From assembly GCA_022592445.1 (NCBI GenBank), contig JABYQR010000226.1, positions 1 through 64,000 on the forward strand: a DNA stretch of 64,000 nucleotides. The letters run 5' to 3'. Below the pieces are notes generated by a model that saw nothing but the letters and a program-made list of their open reading frames with translations, was not told the DNA's origin and did not search any database. Source of the stretch: Cytidiella melzeri (taxonomy: Eukaryota > Basidiomycota > Agaricomycetes > Polyporales > Irpicaceae). The translations under genes and the position numbers were made by a program. Positions 1 through 12,800 of the stretch are shown piece by piece (position 1 is the first letter of the stretch; every line of letters starts with the position of its first letter).

Positions 1-3000
1 CCAAAGGACTTGAAATACGACGACATCCGATTGCGCCTCATCGACGAGGCTAAGCGAAAGGAATCGCCTTCAGTCTCCGCGGTCAAGTTCAACAAGTCTT
101 CGGCTTCGTCCTCGTCGGGCAAGTCAAAGAAGCAGTGCGGGTTCTGCAAGTACAAGGGTCATACAGAGGACGAGTGTCGTAAGAAGAAGGCTGCCATTGA
201 GGAGGCAAGGAAAGGGGGAAAAGGAGGAAAGGACAAGGGGAAGAAGGAATCTTCTGGGTCACCATCATTGTCTAACGGTTCTGCTGCTGTACATGTAGTC
301 TCTGCTGAGGACTCCACGTCCGAAGCCGCCAACGTCGCAAATATAGATGTTATGTTTTATGCTTTGGGTGAAACACCCTGGATGCTCGACTCAGGCTGTA
401 CGAGACACATCAGCAACAACCTCAACGACTTCCACGACTACAAGCAGTTCGCTACGCCGTCGTTCGCAACATTGGCTGATGCTTCGAAGACTTCAATGTC
501 TACGCTTGGGTCTGGAAGCGTACGTGGAACCGTACACGTTAATGGAAAGCAGCTCACAGCGCAGTTTGACAACGTCTTATACTGCCCGGGCATCGCCTAC
601 CGACTCATTTCGATTTCCTGTCTTGACTCCAAAGGATTCTCTACTGTTTTCACTGGCGGTAAAGCACGGATACACAAGAATGATACCACCTACGGCATAG
701 GTACTCTCAAGGGCGGCCAATACTGGTTGGGACTTCGCATCTCTTCTTCGTCGGTCGCCTCCTCCACGCACACGCACTTGTCACCCATTGACCTTGTACA
801 CCAACGCTATGGTCACCTCAACTGGGAAGCACTACAGAAGCTACGCTCTGACGACTCCCCAGTGACAGGTCTGACTATCGACGAGAAGACTCCTCGCTCT
901 GAACACGCATGCGAAGGTTGTCAACTCGGCAAGGCCACACGACGCACATTCCCTTCATCCTCAACACCTCGTGCGGACAAACCTTTCGATCTCATCCACA
1001 CTGACTTGGCTGGACCTATGCAGAACTCTTCTGTAAACAGCGGACACCTCTACATGCTCACATACATCAACGACTGCTCTGACAACGTCTGGATTTATTT
1101 CCTGAAACACAAAGACAAACAGGAGCAGAAGTTCGAGGAGTTCCGTCAGCTGGTCAAAACTCAGTTCGAGAGGGATATCAAGATTCTTCGCTCTGACAGG
1201 GGCGGTGAATACCAGTCGAAGCGCTTCGTGCAACGATTGAAGGATCTTGGCATTGTCCATCAGCACACCACCCCGGATACACCACAACAAAACGGCAAGG
1301 CTGAGCGTTTCAACCGCACCATCATGGAGGCTGCGCTCTCTATGCTTTACGCCGCCGGGATGTCCAAAGGATTCTGGGAAGAAGCCGTGAAAACCGCTGT
1401 GCATGTGCGCAACCGAGCACCCAAACGGTCTTTGGATTGGAGAACACCATTCGAGATTATCACTGGCTCCAAGCCGGATGTTTCATACTTCCGTGTTTTT
1501 GGTTGCCTCGCCTATCGCCACATTCACAAGGATCATCGCAGGAAGCTCGATGCTCACGCTCAGCCTCTTGTGCATGTTGGGTATGAAGCGGGTTCTAAAG
1601 GTTTCCGCTTATGGGACAAACATACTCATAAGATTGTCTCGAGTACTGACGTTGTATTCGACGAACTGATCTTTCCTAACTGTCCTTCACCTCCTACTTA
1701 ACCATCTTCGAGCATTCCAACCTCTCTGCCAACCACGTACGATCTTGAACTCTCACTCCCTTTAACGCCCTCCTTGCAGCCGGCTACTACCACGTCACAA
1801 GTGCCCTCAACTCAACAACCACCTCCTCTTGACACAACATCCACGTCGGCTCCTACGCCTTCACGGATACCGCGTCCCTCTACTCCTATTCCTAGTTCGT
1901 CCACATCTGCTAAACCAGAGCCTAGCTCTTCATCCACGCCACTCTCGCCTTCCAAACGGAATGGCCCTCCTGTCGTACCTTCTCCAAACTCGAGCCTAAT
2001 CCCAATCGTCTTCCGGCCGCTTCTCCACATGACTACCTTCCATTCTCCAACCCGGCTCATGCTGGTGTTACACGTCGTTCACAACGCACTGTTGTACCTC
2101 GTGATGCGAAGCGTCTCCAGTCTATGTGGGCTGCTACTGAACAAGAGATTGAGGAGACGACTCGGGCTCGCAGTAACAAGGTCCCCTACAAAGGCAAAGG
2201 CAAAGCAAAAGCTGACGCCGGCGCTGTCCTCTCTGACGAGCAGGTCGTCATACTGGCAACAGCAGTTACGCCTCAGGGGGAGCCTCGTACCTATTGGCAG
2301 GCTATGGGTTCACCGGATCGAGATGACTGGCGTGCAGCTATGGAGGCCGAAATCAAAGGTCTCCAGGACACTGGAACATGGAAACTAGTCGATTTGCCCC
2401 CTGGTTGCAAGGCAATCAAGAGCAAATGGGTTTACAAACTCAAACTCGACAAGGACGGTAATGTTGATCGTTATAAGGCACGTCTAGTAGCCAAGGGTTT
2501 TGAGCAAGTTCAAGGCATCGATTTCACAGACACCTTCGCTCGTGTCGCCCGTCTGGAGTCTTGGCGATACCTCGTCGCCTTGGCAGCTATTCTGGACTGG
2601 GAAATTCACCAGATTGACTCCAACAAGCCTATCTGAACAGATCTTTGGACGAGGAGGTTTACATGGAGCAACCTGAAGGGTTTGTACTGGATGAAGGCAA
2701 AGTATGCCGCCTTCATAAGGCAATCAATGGCCTAAAGCGGACGCCAATGGTTCCTCACGCTCAAGGCATGCCTTGAAGAACTTGGCTTCGTCTGTTATGA
2801 CACAGGTGATGTCGCCATTTTCACTCGTCGACGAGGGGGAGCCCTCCAAATTATTGTTTGCTACGTCGACAATCTCACTATTATGGGGAACAGTCTCACC
2901 CTCATCAAGGAGACCAAGGACGCTCTTTGTTGCCATTTCGATCTCAAAGACTTAGGCGAGCTCAAGCACTATCTCGGTATCCGTATCACTCGGGATAGGG

Positions 3001-3851
3001 GGAGTCGTCTCATCTACCTCGACCAAGAGGTCTACATCAATTCTGTTCTCAAACACTTCCAGCATGAGGACTCCAATCCTGCTTCCACACCGCTTCCAAC
3101 CGGTATCCAGTTGGTACACAACGAAAATCCCAAGGAGCAGTGCGACCCAGCACTTATCCACACCTACCGCAGCGTACTTGGCTCACTCATGTACGCCTCC
3201 CTTGGAACTCGACCTGACATCTCGTACGCCGTTGCGAAGCTCTGTCAATACCAGTCCAACCCCTCGCAGTTGCATCTCCGCGCTGCATATCATGTCCTTC
3301 GCTACCTTCGCGGTACATCCAGTCTCCGACTTTGTCTAGGCCATAATGACGAAGGCGTTGATGATCTTGTCGGTTACACCGACGCCGACTTTGCCGGCGA
3401 CTTAGACGACTCGCTCTCCACATCTGGCTGGGTTTATTTCCTAGGCTATGGCGCTGTCTGCTGGTCCTCGCGCAAACAACGTTCTGTGGCGAAGTCTACC
3501 TTCGACTCAGAATACTTTGCTGCTCAGAAAGCTTGCGAGCAACTCAACTGGCTGAAGATTCTCACTGATCAGATTGAGCAACCTCTTCCTCTACCTGTCG
3601 TCCTTCATTGCAACAACAAGAGTGCTGTAGACGCTTCCAAGTCCACCCACGTGAAGCATCGCTCAAAACATACTCGCGTCACTGCGCACGCTGTTCACGA
3701 ATGCGTCACCGAAGGCCTCGTCGAATTGGTTCGAATCCCTGGAGTTGACAACCCCGCTGACATCTTCACCAAGTCTTTACGGGCTGAAGCTCACGTTTGT
3801 CACTCTGAGTCCTTAGGGCTCGTCCAGTTTCACCTCGCTGAGGGGGAGTAA
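1..3851 (+). pseudogene. copia Gag-Pol polyprotein, decayed
   Basis: Domains in order: CCHC knuckle (136-177, C-x2-C-x4-H-x4-C), aspartic protease DSG near 388, integrase zinc region and DDE core (HTDLAGP, SDRGGEY, NGKAERFN), RT from about 2400, RNase H near 3380-3640. Lesions relative to copy 2: CAA to TAA at 1699-1701; one extra A near 1913; a lost T near 2618 and a 5-bp deletion near 2735, both in RT; the RT catalytic box reads YVDN instead of YVDD (codon 2871-2873); an RNase H box reads CNNKSA instead of CDNKSA. The stop codon TAA (3849-3851) is the first three bases of the 3' LTR. It cannot make active enzyme. Confidence 0.92.
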
Positions 3852-4288
3852 TGGCTTTTCAGCTCCGGCTCACAGACTAGTAGTTACCGGACTCTCTTTT
3901 GTTCTCCGTATATGGTTGCTCTATTGTTCTTTCTTCACGCGGACACATCTGTATCACAGATTTTCCTTTTTGGGTTGCCTGAGGGCTATGTCTTATATAC
4001 CTTCACCCTCGCTCCTGACACTCCATCGTGCTCTTTCTCTTTCGCACCTGGAGTGAGTATTCTTCGTTGTCCCTCACATATGCAATATGCTCACAGCCTG
4101 TACCTGTAGTTAACTCGCTCTGCTCGTGTGTCTTAGGTACAGTCATTATGCAATCGTGCTCTTTCTCTTTCGCACCTGGATTAACTCGCTCTGCTCGTGT
4201 GTCTTAGGTTCTTACAACGGCAAGTGGGATTACGACTGTGCATCACATCCCTGCCTCTAGACGTGTTGAATACATTCGACCATCTTTA
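3849..4288 (+). repeat. copia 3' LTR (copy 1)
   Basis: 440 bp, starting TAATGG right after the purine tract GAGGGGGAG (3840-3848) and ending TCTTTA. It matches the paired 439-bp LTRs of copy 2. It holds a TATA-like CTTATATACC and an internal direct duplication (the segment around 4025-4054 recurs near 4150-4180, and one around 4110-4138 recurs near 4180-4209), which the copy-2 LTRs share. Confidence 0.92.
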
Positions 4289-4396
4289 CTACTATGTGGC
4301 CAAACAAAGTAAAGTAGAGAAACTTACTTATAAGAAAGCTTGGGGGATACTGGTTGATGGATGTCGTTGAGAGTGTGGATGTAGTTAAGCTAAAAG

Positions 4397-4910
4397 CCGG
4401 GGCTCATAACCTAACAAAGTGGAATATGTGTGCGAGGGGTAGAGGCTGTTAAGCTTCGAAGATGAGTCTTATTATTCTTGCTGCTTCAGCAGCTCTGCTT
4501 ATATACATGTCTGTATCTACTTATGTAAGCGACTACTATACATGTCTACTTCAGCTATTCTACTGTATTACTAAGTGCATGACTCATGCATGACTCATGC
4601 TATGAGTGCATGACTCATTGTATGACTAGGATCAGCACTTGTACCAGAGGCGTACATAATGAGTAAATGACTCATGCTAGTACTTGTCCTCAGATGTATG
4701 CTTTAGGCATCCTCTGGAGTTGTACTACGTGCTTTCCATGTCATTTCCTATGCTACTAGAACACAGGCGTACATATATGTATAGTACTACTACAACCCAT
4801 ATCTGTACGTCTCAGCTAATGTGATGGTTACTACTCGAGTTTCCATATACGGCTGCATAATTCCCAAATCAAGACTGTGGGAACTCTGCTACCTAAAGTG
4901 TCCTTGTGAT
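4397..4910 (-). repeat. LTR and primer-site fragment of a second copia family (minus)
   Basis: On the minus strand, sequence ending CTTTGTTA is followed at once by GGTTATGAGCCCCGG (plus 4411-4397). This is the same primer site used by the copia element at 28166 and is complementary to an initiator-tRNA-Met anticodon arm. About 90 nt upstream on the minus strand is CATGTATATAAG (4498-4509), a TATA box, and upstream of that four TGACTCA motifs (4580-4674). The outer LTR end is not resolved, so the right coordinate is approximate. No coding sequence of this family remains next to it. Confidence 0.55.
4580..4674. promoter_or_regulatory. cluster of four TGACTCA (Gcn4/AP-1-type) motifs
   Basis: Exact TGACTCA occurs at 4580, 4591, 4611 and 4668. 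They lie 70-170 bp upstream of the minus-strand TATA of the LTR fragment. This heptamer is the classical Gcn4/AP-1 bZIP site. Regulatory use is inference from position and number. Confidence 0.4.
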
Positions 4911-4956
4911 AAGGCGTGGGAAACTATATATCATATTATATTATATTATATAGTTT

Positions 4957-5255
4957 TAGCACACCTTGAATCTTGTGCTTGACCTCAAATACCACAGTAG
5001 AAGCTCTCCGAGAACAAGGACATCGTTGTTGTCTATGGCACTGTTTTTGACCCAAAGCAGAGAGCGCTTGGTGTGAGTCTGTACAGGAATCTGACCACTC
5101 TATCCGAGTCTGGAGATCTGAAGGTTTGTAAGGTTGAGAAACATCCAATGCTAGTACATACTGATGATGTCGCTTTAGCCCAACAACGTGGAAGTGGTAT
5201 CCGACGGCCTTGCAGGAATCCCGGACACTTTGGAAACGCTCAAGGCAGGGAAGGT
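4957..5255 (+). pseudogene. relic of MDR (quinone-oxidoreductase-like) gene, 3' part
   Basis: Matches the fourth and fifth exons of the intact MDR gene at 24933-26263: remnants of VVVYG.VFDP, GVSLYRNLTTL..SGDLK, an exon-intron junction, and a final exon with GIPDTLETLKAGK. The 5' two thirds are missing and the frame is broken. It is related to the relic at 18638-19100, so it probably reflects the same duplicated unit. Confidence 0.75.
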
Positions 5256-7116
5256 CAGTGCATGTAAACTTGTGACACATCTGCAGGAATGACCGTATAC
5301 GTGATTACCCCTCCGTGAGACTTCAGGCTGGAATTGAGTTGACAAGGCTTTTGGGAAGTTGAGGACATGCGTTGTACTGTTTGGCAGTTTGCCGCTGTCT
5401 CCCCTTCCATGAGGTTGAGAGTCAGAGCTTCTACTGCACCCATGGTCTTGCGCAAGAGCTTTGCATTCCACGTGATACAGTCGTACAAAAGCCAGTCTCG
5501 TATGAGCCCATCGTCACATAGTTGTGTGCTAGCGACACAAGCATGAACAGGAGATTATCGCGCATTTGTCACTCAGCAGACAGACCAAGACTGGCAACGC
5601 ACCTCTGGTCCTTAGTATAACATTGCAGGCCGTCTTTGGGCTGGCTGAGAACCTTCAATTGTCCGTATATTGCATTCAGCCCGTGCCTCATCTACTCCAA
5701 GTTCCGAGTCTGAAGGAGGATACCACATCTGGCCGCGCCTCCAGCCCTCCAAACTGGCATGATACTGTAGTGACACAAGCAGTCTCGTACGTGCCCAGTA
5801 ATTGCACCATTGTCGACTAGCGACACATTGCTGAAAGTAAAACTACAGGTACTTGCGCAAGTCCGTGCATGCTGACCTCGTTATGGCCCACGACCCACCC
5901 GCAAAACAATGTTTTGACGCTGAAGGGACGGCAAGCGGCTCTTCAAGATCATACATGCGGTGGAAACCTGAGGCTTTTGCAGGGTTACGAGGGAGCCGCT
6001 TTAGAATACGCGAAGCGAAGGTAAACTTAGTAAGCCACAATGAAAAGAGGTACTAGTAGAATGCACTTCTAACCTAAAATACACAAAGAGAAGCTAAACT
6101 ACAGTGTATCACGTAGTGTATGAAGAGTATAATAATCCAATGTACGAACCTCAGTAAGCCTCGATGAAAAGAGGTACTGAGGAAAAAGAAAACTCGGTCG
6201 CCTGAATGTTGCAAACGCGGGCGCTAGTACGCTTACACGACAGTCCGTAAAAGGAAGGTGAGTTCATGCCTGATGAACAGTAACAAAGATCTTCAATTTC
6301 ATCAGCAATTTCAACAGAGGCTCAAACGCATATGAACAAAGTAGCGTACATTGACTCACTGTCAGCTCGTGCCACTGGCATGCCTCACTTGTAAGCGGAA
6401 GATACCACGCAGATGGCGACGAAGAAGTGGTGATCATTGTCACGATTGGCTAAAAAGGTGAGAGGTTACACCGGTCACAGCGCATACCAGATCTGCCATT
6501 CACGCGGCATTCGAATGGGTATGTGTCCCTCGAAGTGCTGGCGCTCTGCATTACAGGGTTCGCGATATGCCTCTTGCCGAGCGCAATGCGTTTCGTGACT
6601 CACCCACTTCTGAGCCACAAACTTGTTTTCCCCCTAAGTCCGAGACTTAAAGATACAAGTCACAATCAATGGACAGAAGTGTGGCCGTTTCACTGCAGAC
6701 GTAGTGTAGCAAAGTCAACAATATGGGAGCATCTTAGTAGCCAGAAATCTGAGCAGAAAATCAGGGGGATCAGCCCAATGGAGAGAAGGCTCCGGCATGC
6801 CACACGGTGTGTGCATTTGGTGTGCGGTGTGTGGCTGTGATGTGACTAAGCGGTGACAGTGCTCTGCGCTATGCACATTCCAGTGCTCGGCACGATGGCC
6901 AAAACAGTGCTGGGCGCTTATTAGGCATGACTCATGGTGTGGCATATTGTGGTGTGGCATGTTGTGGCATCTAGTTCCATGTTGGCTGCAAGATGTGGAA
7001 GGTCTGTCCCACTGCAACAGTTCAGTCTCAGTGTGAGTGAGTGACCCGCCAGGGCGTCCGTTTAGAAAGGAAATCATGTACAGACTCGAAATTGGTACAG
7101 GGGAACACTATCGCTG
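5256..7116. other. no supportable gene; decayed sequence
   Basis: The ORFs here are short and resemble nothing I recognise. There is a weak internal repeat (segments near 5475-5540 and 5760-5830 share GTCTCGTA and TAGCGACACA) and a related stretch near 19150. A G/T-rich low-complexity stretch with repeated GTGTG/GTGGCAT lies at about 6800-6970. Confidence 0.6.
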
Positions 7117-7790
7117 TTGACCCTGGTGCCCTGGTCATGTCGGCATCGAGAAAAACGAACAGGTCGACCAGCTCGCCCGAGAAGCGCTGGAGAATCGTGA
7201 CCCAATACCATTCACCACGGTCGCATGGACCAGGAAGACGGCCAAAATGCGTGTGATTGCCGCGTGGACGAACATGTGCAAACACCCCGCATATCGAGGC
7301 CACAACTTTTTGCACAGCCGACAACCAATCGTACCTTCCACTCACAAAGGAGGGAAGTTTCTCACTCGATTCACTACCAACAGCCTGGCCGCACGAGCAG
7401 CTCGAGCCATTCTTAATCACGCACCCACCGGAGAATACCGCTCGCGATTCTTCCCAACCGAAGACACCCGTCGCGACCAATGCGGTGTCTTTCATTCTCG
7501 CGCACATATCCTCAACCAGTGCACTCGGTATCGACGGCCGCGGCGCAATTTCCTGGAGTTCCTCAAGAACTCGGCTGATCCTGCTCCTGCCCTTCACACC
7601 TTTTTGCTCGAGAATCCTCTCGCCTTCATATTCGATCACGCTCCCGGTAATAATGTGCCATTATTTACTTAGATCGTTCTTTTGTTGCGCGTATCGCGCG
7701 TCTTGACTGTTAGTCTTCCTGTTGCGCATATTTTACTGTGTGTACAATACCTTAGTTTGTCCGTCCCTGGCTTCGCCGACGAGTAATAAA
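7117..7790 (+). pseudogene. 5'-truncated LINE, RNase H end and 3' UTR only
   Basis: Homologous to about 13140-13820 of the adjacent full LINE: the WCPGHVGVE RNase H end, the WTRKTAK segment, the HKGGKFL..RFTTNSLAARAARAILNHAPTGEYR block, a C-x2-C...H-x4-C motif and a similar 3' UTR ending GCCGACGAGTAATAAA. 5' truncation is the usual outcome of LINE target-primed reverse transcription. The full-length element begins immediately downstream. Confidence 0.88.
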
Positions 7791-7987
7791 TCGCCACTTC
7801 TTGAACCCATACCACCACCACCAGGAAAATTCCCACGCTTAAGCACAACGCTCTCCTCGCCACCATTCCCTCTCCCCTCTCCCTTAATTGCTCGTGTTCG
7901 CCTTTAACTGCTCTATACATACATATATTCCTTAAATCTCGCGTTATTAGCTTACATCGTTAAAAGTCTCGGCCCCTTTAATACATC

Positions 7988-9826
7988 ATGTCTGGCGTCA
8001 CACCAGACGCGGATATGGCCTTACTCCCATCCCAGCAATCTCTCAAATACCTCACGCCGCCGCCTCTGGATTGTCAAGCTGAGTGTAATCAGCCGATAGT
8101 CCATGAGACACCTGCTGTCGCATATTACAATCCCTCTCAGATTGCTCCAGCTAACTATGCCTCTCATCCACCTCGACCCGACCAGTCTGGACCGCTCACT
8201 ATAGAGGACGACGAAGACTTATGGGGGGACGATGTCTCCCTGGAGGCTCCTTACAACGCATTCCTACCCTACGAAAGTGAAAGCCAGATAAGCGAATCGC
8301 TTCCTGCTTTTGCAGCCACCCTGTCCACTCTCGCGGCCTTCTTGACTGAGCCTATGGTCATGCACCGCATTCGAGACCTCGCAAGGCAACCTAAGGCCTT
8401 TGACAACACCATCCTACCCATCTTCAACAATTTACGAAGCCTTGTCAACCAATGGAACAACACCGTCGACGACGAGCTGTCGATCAAGCGGTCGGTCTCC
8501 ACCCCATCTCCTCGCATCGTCTCAACTGGAAACACGCCTCTTGTCTCATTCCCCATGACGCACACAACACATACAACACAGCCCGCGCATATGCTAGGCA
8601 CTGTCCAAAGGCCATTCCGAGCTGGAGAGATGCCAACGCATCACACGACTCAGACAACGCTCCCGGTCGCCGCTGCTCAGAGAACCCCTCCTCCCATTCC
8701 CATTGCCAATCGACCGGCTCCCTCGTACGCCCAGGTCGTCAAGTCACGTCCAGTCAACACACTTCTCAACATTACATCGGCTCTTGCCTCTGCCATGCCC
8801 GACGCTCCTGCTGAGGCTGTACTCTCCATGGCCACCAAATTAGTGCCGAGACTTCCTAGCAATCGGGCCGTTCCTCGACACGCCCCACGAAACGCATCCA
8901 AAGTCATCACGGTGAAGCCGTCTGGTGGCAACGTCACCGTGTCGGAAATCCCCAATGACCAACAACTTCTCAGCTCGTTCTCGCGTGTGTACGAGGAGGC
9001 CAAGATGACTGGTCGTGTGCCTCACGACGCACCGAGTGTCCTCTTTGTGAGGTGGATCAACAATTCCCTCCAGTTACAATTCCGCACCTTGCCTTGCGAT
9101 GGCACCGAGGTGGTCATTGAATCCTTTTGGTGATCTTGCAGGGGCTTGAGCAATGCCACCCCAATCTGCTCTAAGTTCCGCTTCCGCAACGGTGTGCTAT
9201 ACCGTCGCGTTCCCTTTTCTGACCCGACTATTGCTTCATCTGACGAGTCAATCCAACAGATCAAAGAGACCCTCCTTAGCCAATATGCATGGGAAGGAGT
9301 CACCATGATTGGCAACCCGCGTGTTCAGATCACCGAAGGTTCGTCCTTCGGAACAGTCTTTGTTGACTTCTACGACAGCTCCACTTCGCGCTACATGCGT
9401 CAAGTTATGCGGCAAGTGGTTTACCTGAACGGTGCTACATGCCGGGCCATTCAAGCACAGAACTTTCGACCGGCCACCCCGCGCTGTGCCATCTGCCAGC
9501 GATGGGGGCATCCTGCAGACATTTGCCGCTCACAGGTGGTAAGATGCCCTGTCTGCGCACAGCCTCACGACGAGCGCAACCACGACCACCTAGCCCCTCA
9601 TGCTCCCACCAAATGCTTCAATTGCGGTGAGTCCCATCGGGCCGATTCCGCTGATTGCTCATTCTTCCAGCACCGACGCGACCGCGAATGGATTCAAAAT
9701 CACCAACCACTCTCGCAAGCTGCCCAGCGCGTACCACATAATGACCTCCGCCAGGGTATAAGATCCAGGCAGACCACCCGTACGGGCATGGGGCAACAAG
9801 GCCCTAGCCTCGGTCGATCAACCTGA
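7988..9826 (+). pseudogene. LINE ORF1 (gag-like RNA-binding protein), one in-frame stop
   Basis: The ATG at 7988 opens a 612-codon frame interrupted only by TGA at 9131-9133; both halves are in the same frame, so one substitution (CGA to TGA fits the context) explains it. The N-terminal half is Pro/Thr-rich and probably disordered. The C-terminal half has CCHC knuckles: CAICQRWGHPADIC, then CPVC...H and CFNCGESH. ORF1 proteins coat LINE RNA and form the cytoplasmic RNP. The stop removes the knuckles. ORF2 starts 11 nt after the ORF1 stop. Confidence 0.85.
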
Positions 9827-9837
9827 ATATCATCCTC

Positions 9838-12800
9838 ATGATCCCTGACACAAGGAGCACTTTCCCGGTAATCTCTTATAACGCAAACCATACAGCTAAC
9901 AACACTGCAGCTGTGCTGCAGCATTTCATTCAAGCTGACGCCATTCTCATTCAGGAGCCTTCGTATTCGGTGCTCAAATGAACCCCCTCTCCCACAAACC
10001 CTCTCGGTGATGAGTTCTTTGGAACTCAAGCCCAACCGGCAGACTGGCTTCTTCTAGAAGTCAGCGACATCCGACAAGCAAGGGTAGCCTGCTACGTAAA
10101 TTGCAGGTGGGCTGGATCCAACCCACGCACTCGCCACGACATCATTTCGCACCCCCACCTACTGTGTTTCTCTCTTTCCTTTGGCTACACTGAACGCTTC
10201 TTCCTCAACATCTACAGTCACCCTGACACCCATGACGCCACTCATACCCTGCTCTCTGCACACCATCTTCCCGCCTTCACCCTGGTTGCAGGTGACTTCA
10301 ACCTCCACCACATGCTCTGGGAATCGGGGCGACGCGACGATCGTCACGCCCAGGAGGTCATCGACTTTATGCCGGACATAAATGTGTCCTTGCTGAATGC
10401 TCCAGACGTCTTCACGCACTTCCCTCATCGGCGCGGATTGATGCCCTCAGTCATCGACCTGGCTTGGATTGACTCGGCGATGGTCAATCATCCTCTCTCT
10501 GCCCTCACCATTGATGCTGACATGCGCATGGGATCCGACCATGCCATTCTTGCCATTGACATCCCTACAGTCCCAGAGTACATAGCTCTCCCGCGCATAG
10601 TCCCAAACTCAGATGCTGAGACGGACTTTATCCTCGACATTATTGAGGCCGCACGTATGCGCACCCAAGATTCCCCCTCCTCTTCCAATGATGTTGACCG
10701 CTCGCTCACAATGCTCTTTAATTCTGTACAGGAAGCTTTTGAAAAACATGCTACTACTCCCCGTATCTCAAGCCACTCCAAACCGTGGTGGAACGAGGAA
10801 TGTCGAGAGACGCTCAGCACGTTTCGCCAATCTGGCTTGCAGGAGGATTGTTGGGCCTTCTTCCGAGCAGTGCGAATGGCCAAGCGCCAATACTTCGATG
10901 GCGTAATTGCTGACATGACAGCGAAAAAGCGAGTGTGGGACCTCACTGCATGGTCCAAACCACGACCGATCTCAATGCTGTCCCACATTAAGGGAAGCGA
11001 TGGAGCCACACTTTCCACCTTTGACGATTTTGTTAGCGGATGCTCTGCACAGTTTTACTCTGCATGGGAACGTGCAGTCGATCTTTCCATAGTTAATGTC
11101 CTCGAGCAGCGGGACATACGACCGTTTCTACCATTTTCGCGGCAAGAATTGAGAGAGTGTCTCGCATCAACCTCCTCTCGCTCCGCGCCAGGACCAGATC
11201 ACCTTACGTGGTCAATGATCAAGACGCTCGTGGCTGAACGCGAGATTGAAACGTACCTCTTATCTCTCTTCAATGCATGCATTACTAATGGTTTTTGGCC
11301 CTCGCAGTTCAAGTCATCAGTTACAGTGGTCATACCCAAGCCCAAGAAAACAGACTACACGGTACTGAAGGCGTATCGTCCAATTGTCCTTCTCAGTTGC
11401 ATGGGCAAATTGTTGGAAAAACTGATTGCCAACCGCATGCAATACGACTGCGTGCGACACCAGCTCCTGCATCCATCCCAGTGCGGCGGCATTCGTCACC
11501 ACTCCACAGACGACGCCGGCCTCCTACTTGTCCACCACCTTAGAGCTGCACGAGCGGCTGGCCTGCATTCCTCTTGTCTCGCCATGGACATCTCCCAGTT
11601 CTTCCCCTCCATCAATCACCAACTCCTAGTTGCCATCCTCCAGCGGGTAGGCTTCCACCCCTCGCTGTGCCAACTTGTGGCCACATATCTTGCCAATCGT
11701 AACACTCAATTCCGGTGGGCAGAGCAATTGTCTGGCCCGGTTAGCTGCGCCGTTGGCGTAGGCCAGGGCACATGTCTCTCCCCTACGTTCTCCGCTTTAG
11801 CCATCACCCCTGCACTTTTCGTCATCTCCAACTTTTTGCCGGTTCCAAATTCCACCCTCCGCTCGCTCCTTCTCTTCTTTGTCGACGACGGCACTCTCGC
11901 TATTTCTTCTGATTCTTTAGGTACAAACATTTTCCTTCTTAAGAACCTATACCTCCGCATCACCGAAACTTTTACTCGTATTGGCATCGTTCTTGAACTT
12001 GATAAACTTGAACTCGCCCACTTCCCACTACCCAAATACCATGGACCTTTACCTTCTCTTACTGTCACCATCAACGATTCATCCATAACACTTCCCCCCA
12101 AACACATTTGGCGTTATCTTGGTTTTTTCTTCGACTCCCAACTTAAATTTCAGTATCACGTTCGATTTTACGCTACAAAGGCTCTCAGCACCGTCCGCGG
12201 ATACCCCATGTTAGGGAATTTCAATCGTGGCCTCGCTCCAATGCAGAAACGCCTCCTATACATCTCTTGTGTTCGCCCCATCCTCACATACGGTTTTCGC
12301 CTTTGGTTCAATCCACGCAAACCCCAGAAGACCCTCATCTCGTTGCTGTCACACGCCCAATCAACTGCCGCAAGGTGGATATTGGGCGCATTCCGTACAT
12401 CCCCCATCGGCGGGATGGAAATACTCGCTGGCCTCCTGCCGATCCGCCTTCACCTCCGAAAACTTTTCGACACGTCTGTTCTCCGCACCCAATGTCTCCC
12501 TTCTAGTCACCTTGTCACTGTCACGGCCAATCCCAACGCCGTTCGCAATCGCTCCCATCCTGTCGGATTTCCCATTCACAACATCCTGCCGCACTCATTA
12601 TTGCCTCTTCAAATCCATCATCAATCCTCCACCCCCAACCTCGAGCCAATCAGTCATTCACATCCTGAGCTACAGCCCGGAAATAGAGTATTAGACGTTT
12701 TTGCCTCACGTATTTCATTTAATCTTGACCATCCTAAAAAATCATCTGACGCTTTTAAATCTTGGCTAGATAGTAAACAAACCTTTATTCATCGCTTAGC

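Larger units (their letters stand above)
1..4288 (+). mobile_element. Ty1/copia retrotransposon, copy 1 (5' part outside window)
   Basis: The first bases match position 28938 of the copia element at 27727-33218, inside gag, so the 5' LTR and N-terminal gag lie left of the window. What remains runs through the gag zinc knuckle, protease, integrase, reverse transcriptase and RNase H to a polypurine tract (3840-3848) and a 440-bp 3' LTR. It is older than copy 2: its LTR differs at roughly twenty positions and the coding region has a nonsense mutation, indels and altered catalytic residues. The TSD cannot be checked because the 5' end is missing. Confidence 0.93.

Noticed and set aside
961..1404. 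Antisense ORF of 147 codons across copia integrase (and its equivalents in the other elements)
   Set aside because: Shadow of the real sense frame; no domain and not preserved independently.
4560..4680. Possible CRISPR-like or satellite array from repeated GCATGACTCAT
   Set aside because: Only a few uneven copies and a eukaryotic context; better read as transcription-factor sites in an LTR.
8677..9003. Antisense ORFs across LINE ORF1
   Set aside because: Produced by the Pro/Thr-rich codon pattern on the other strand.
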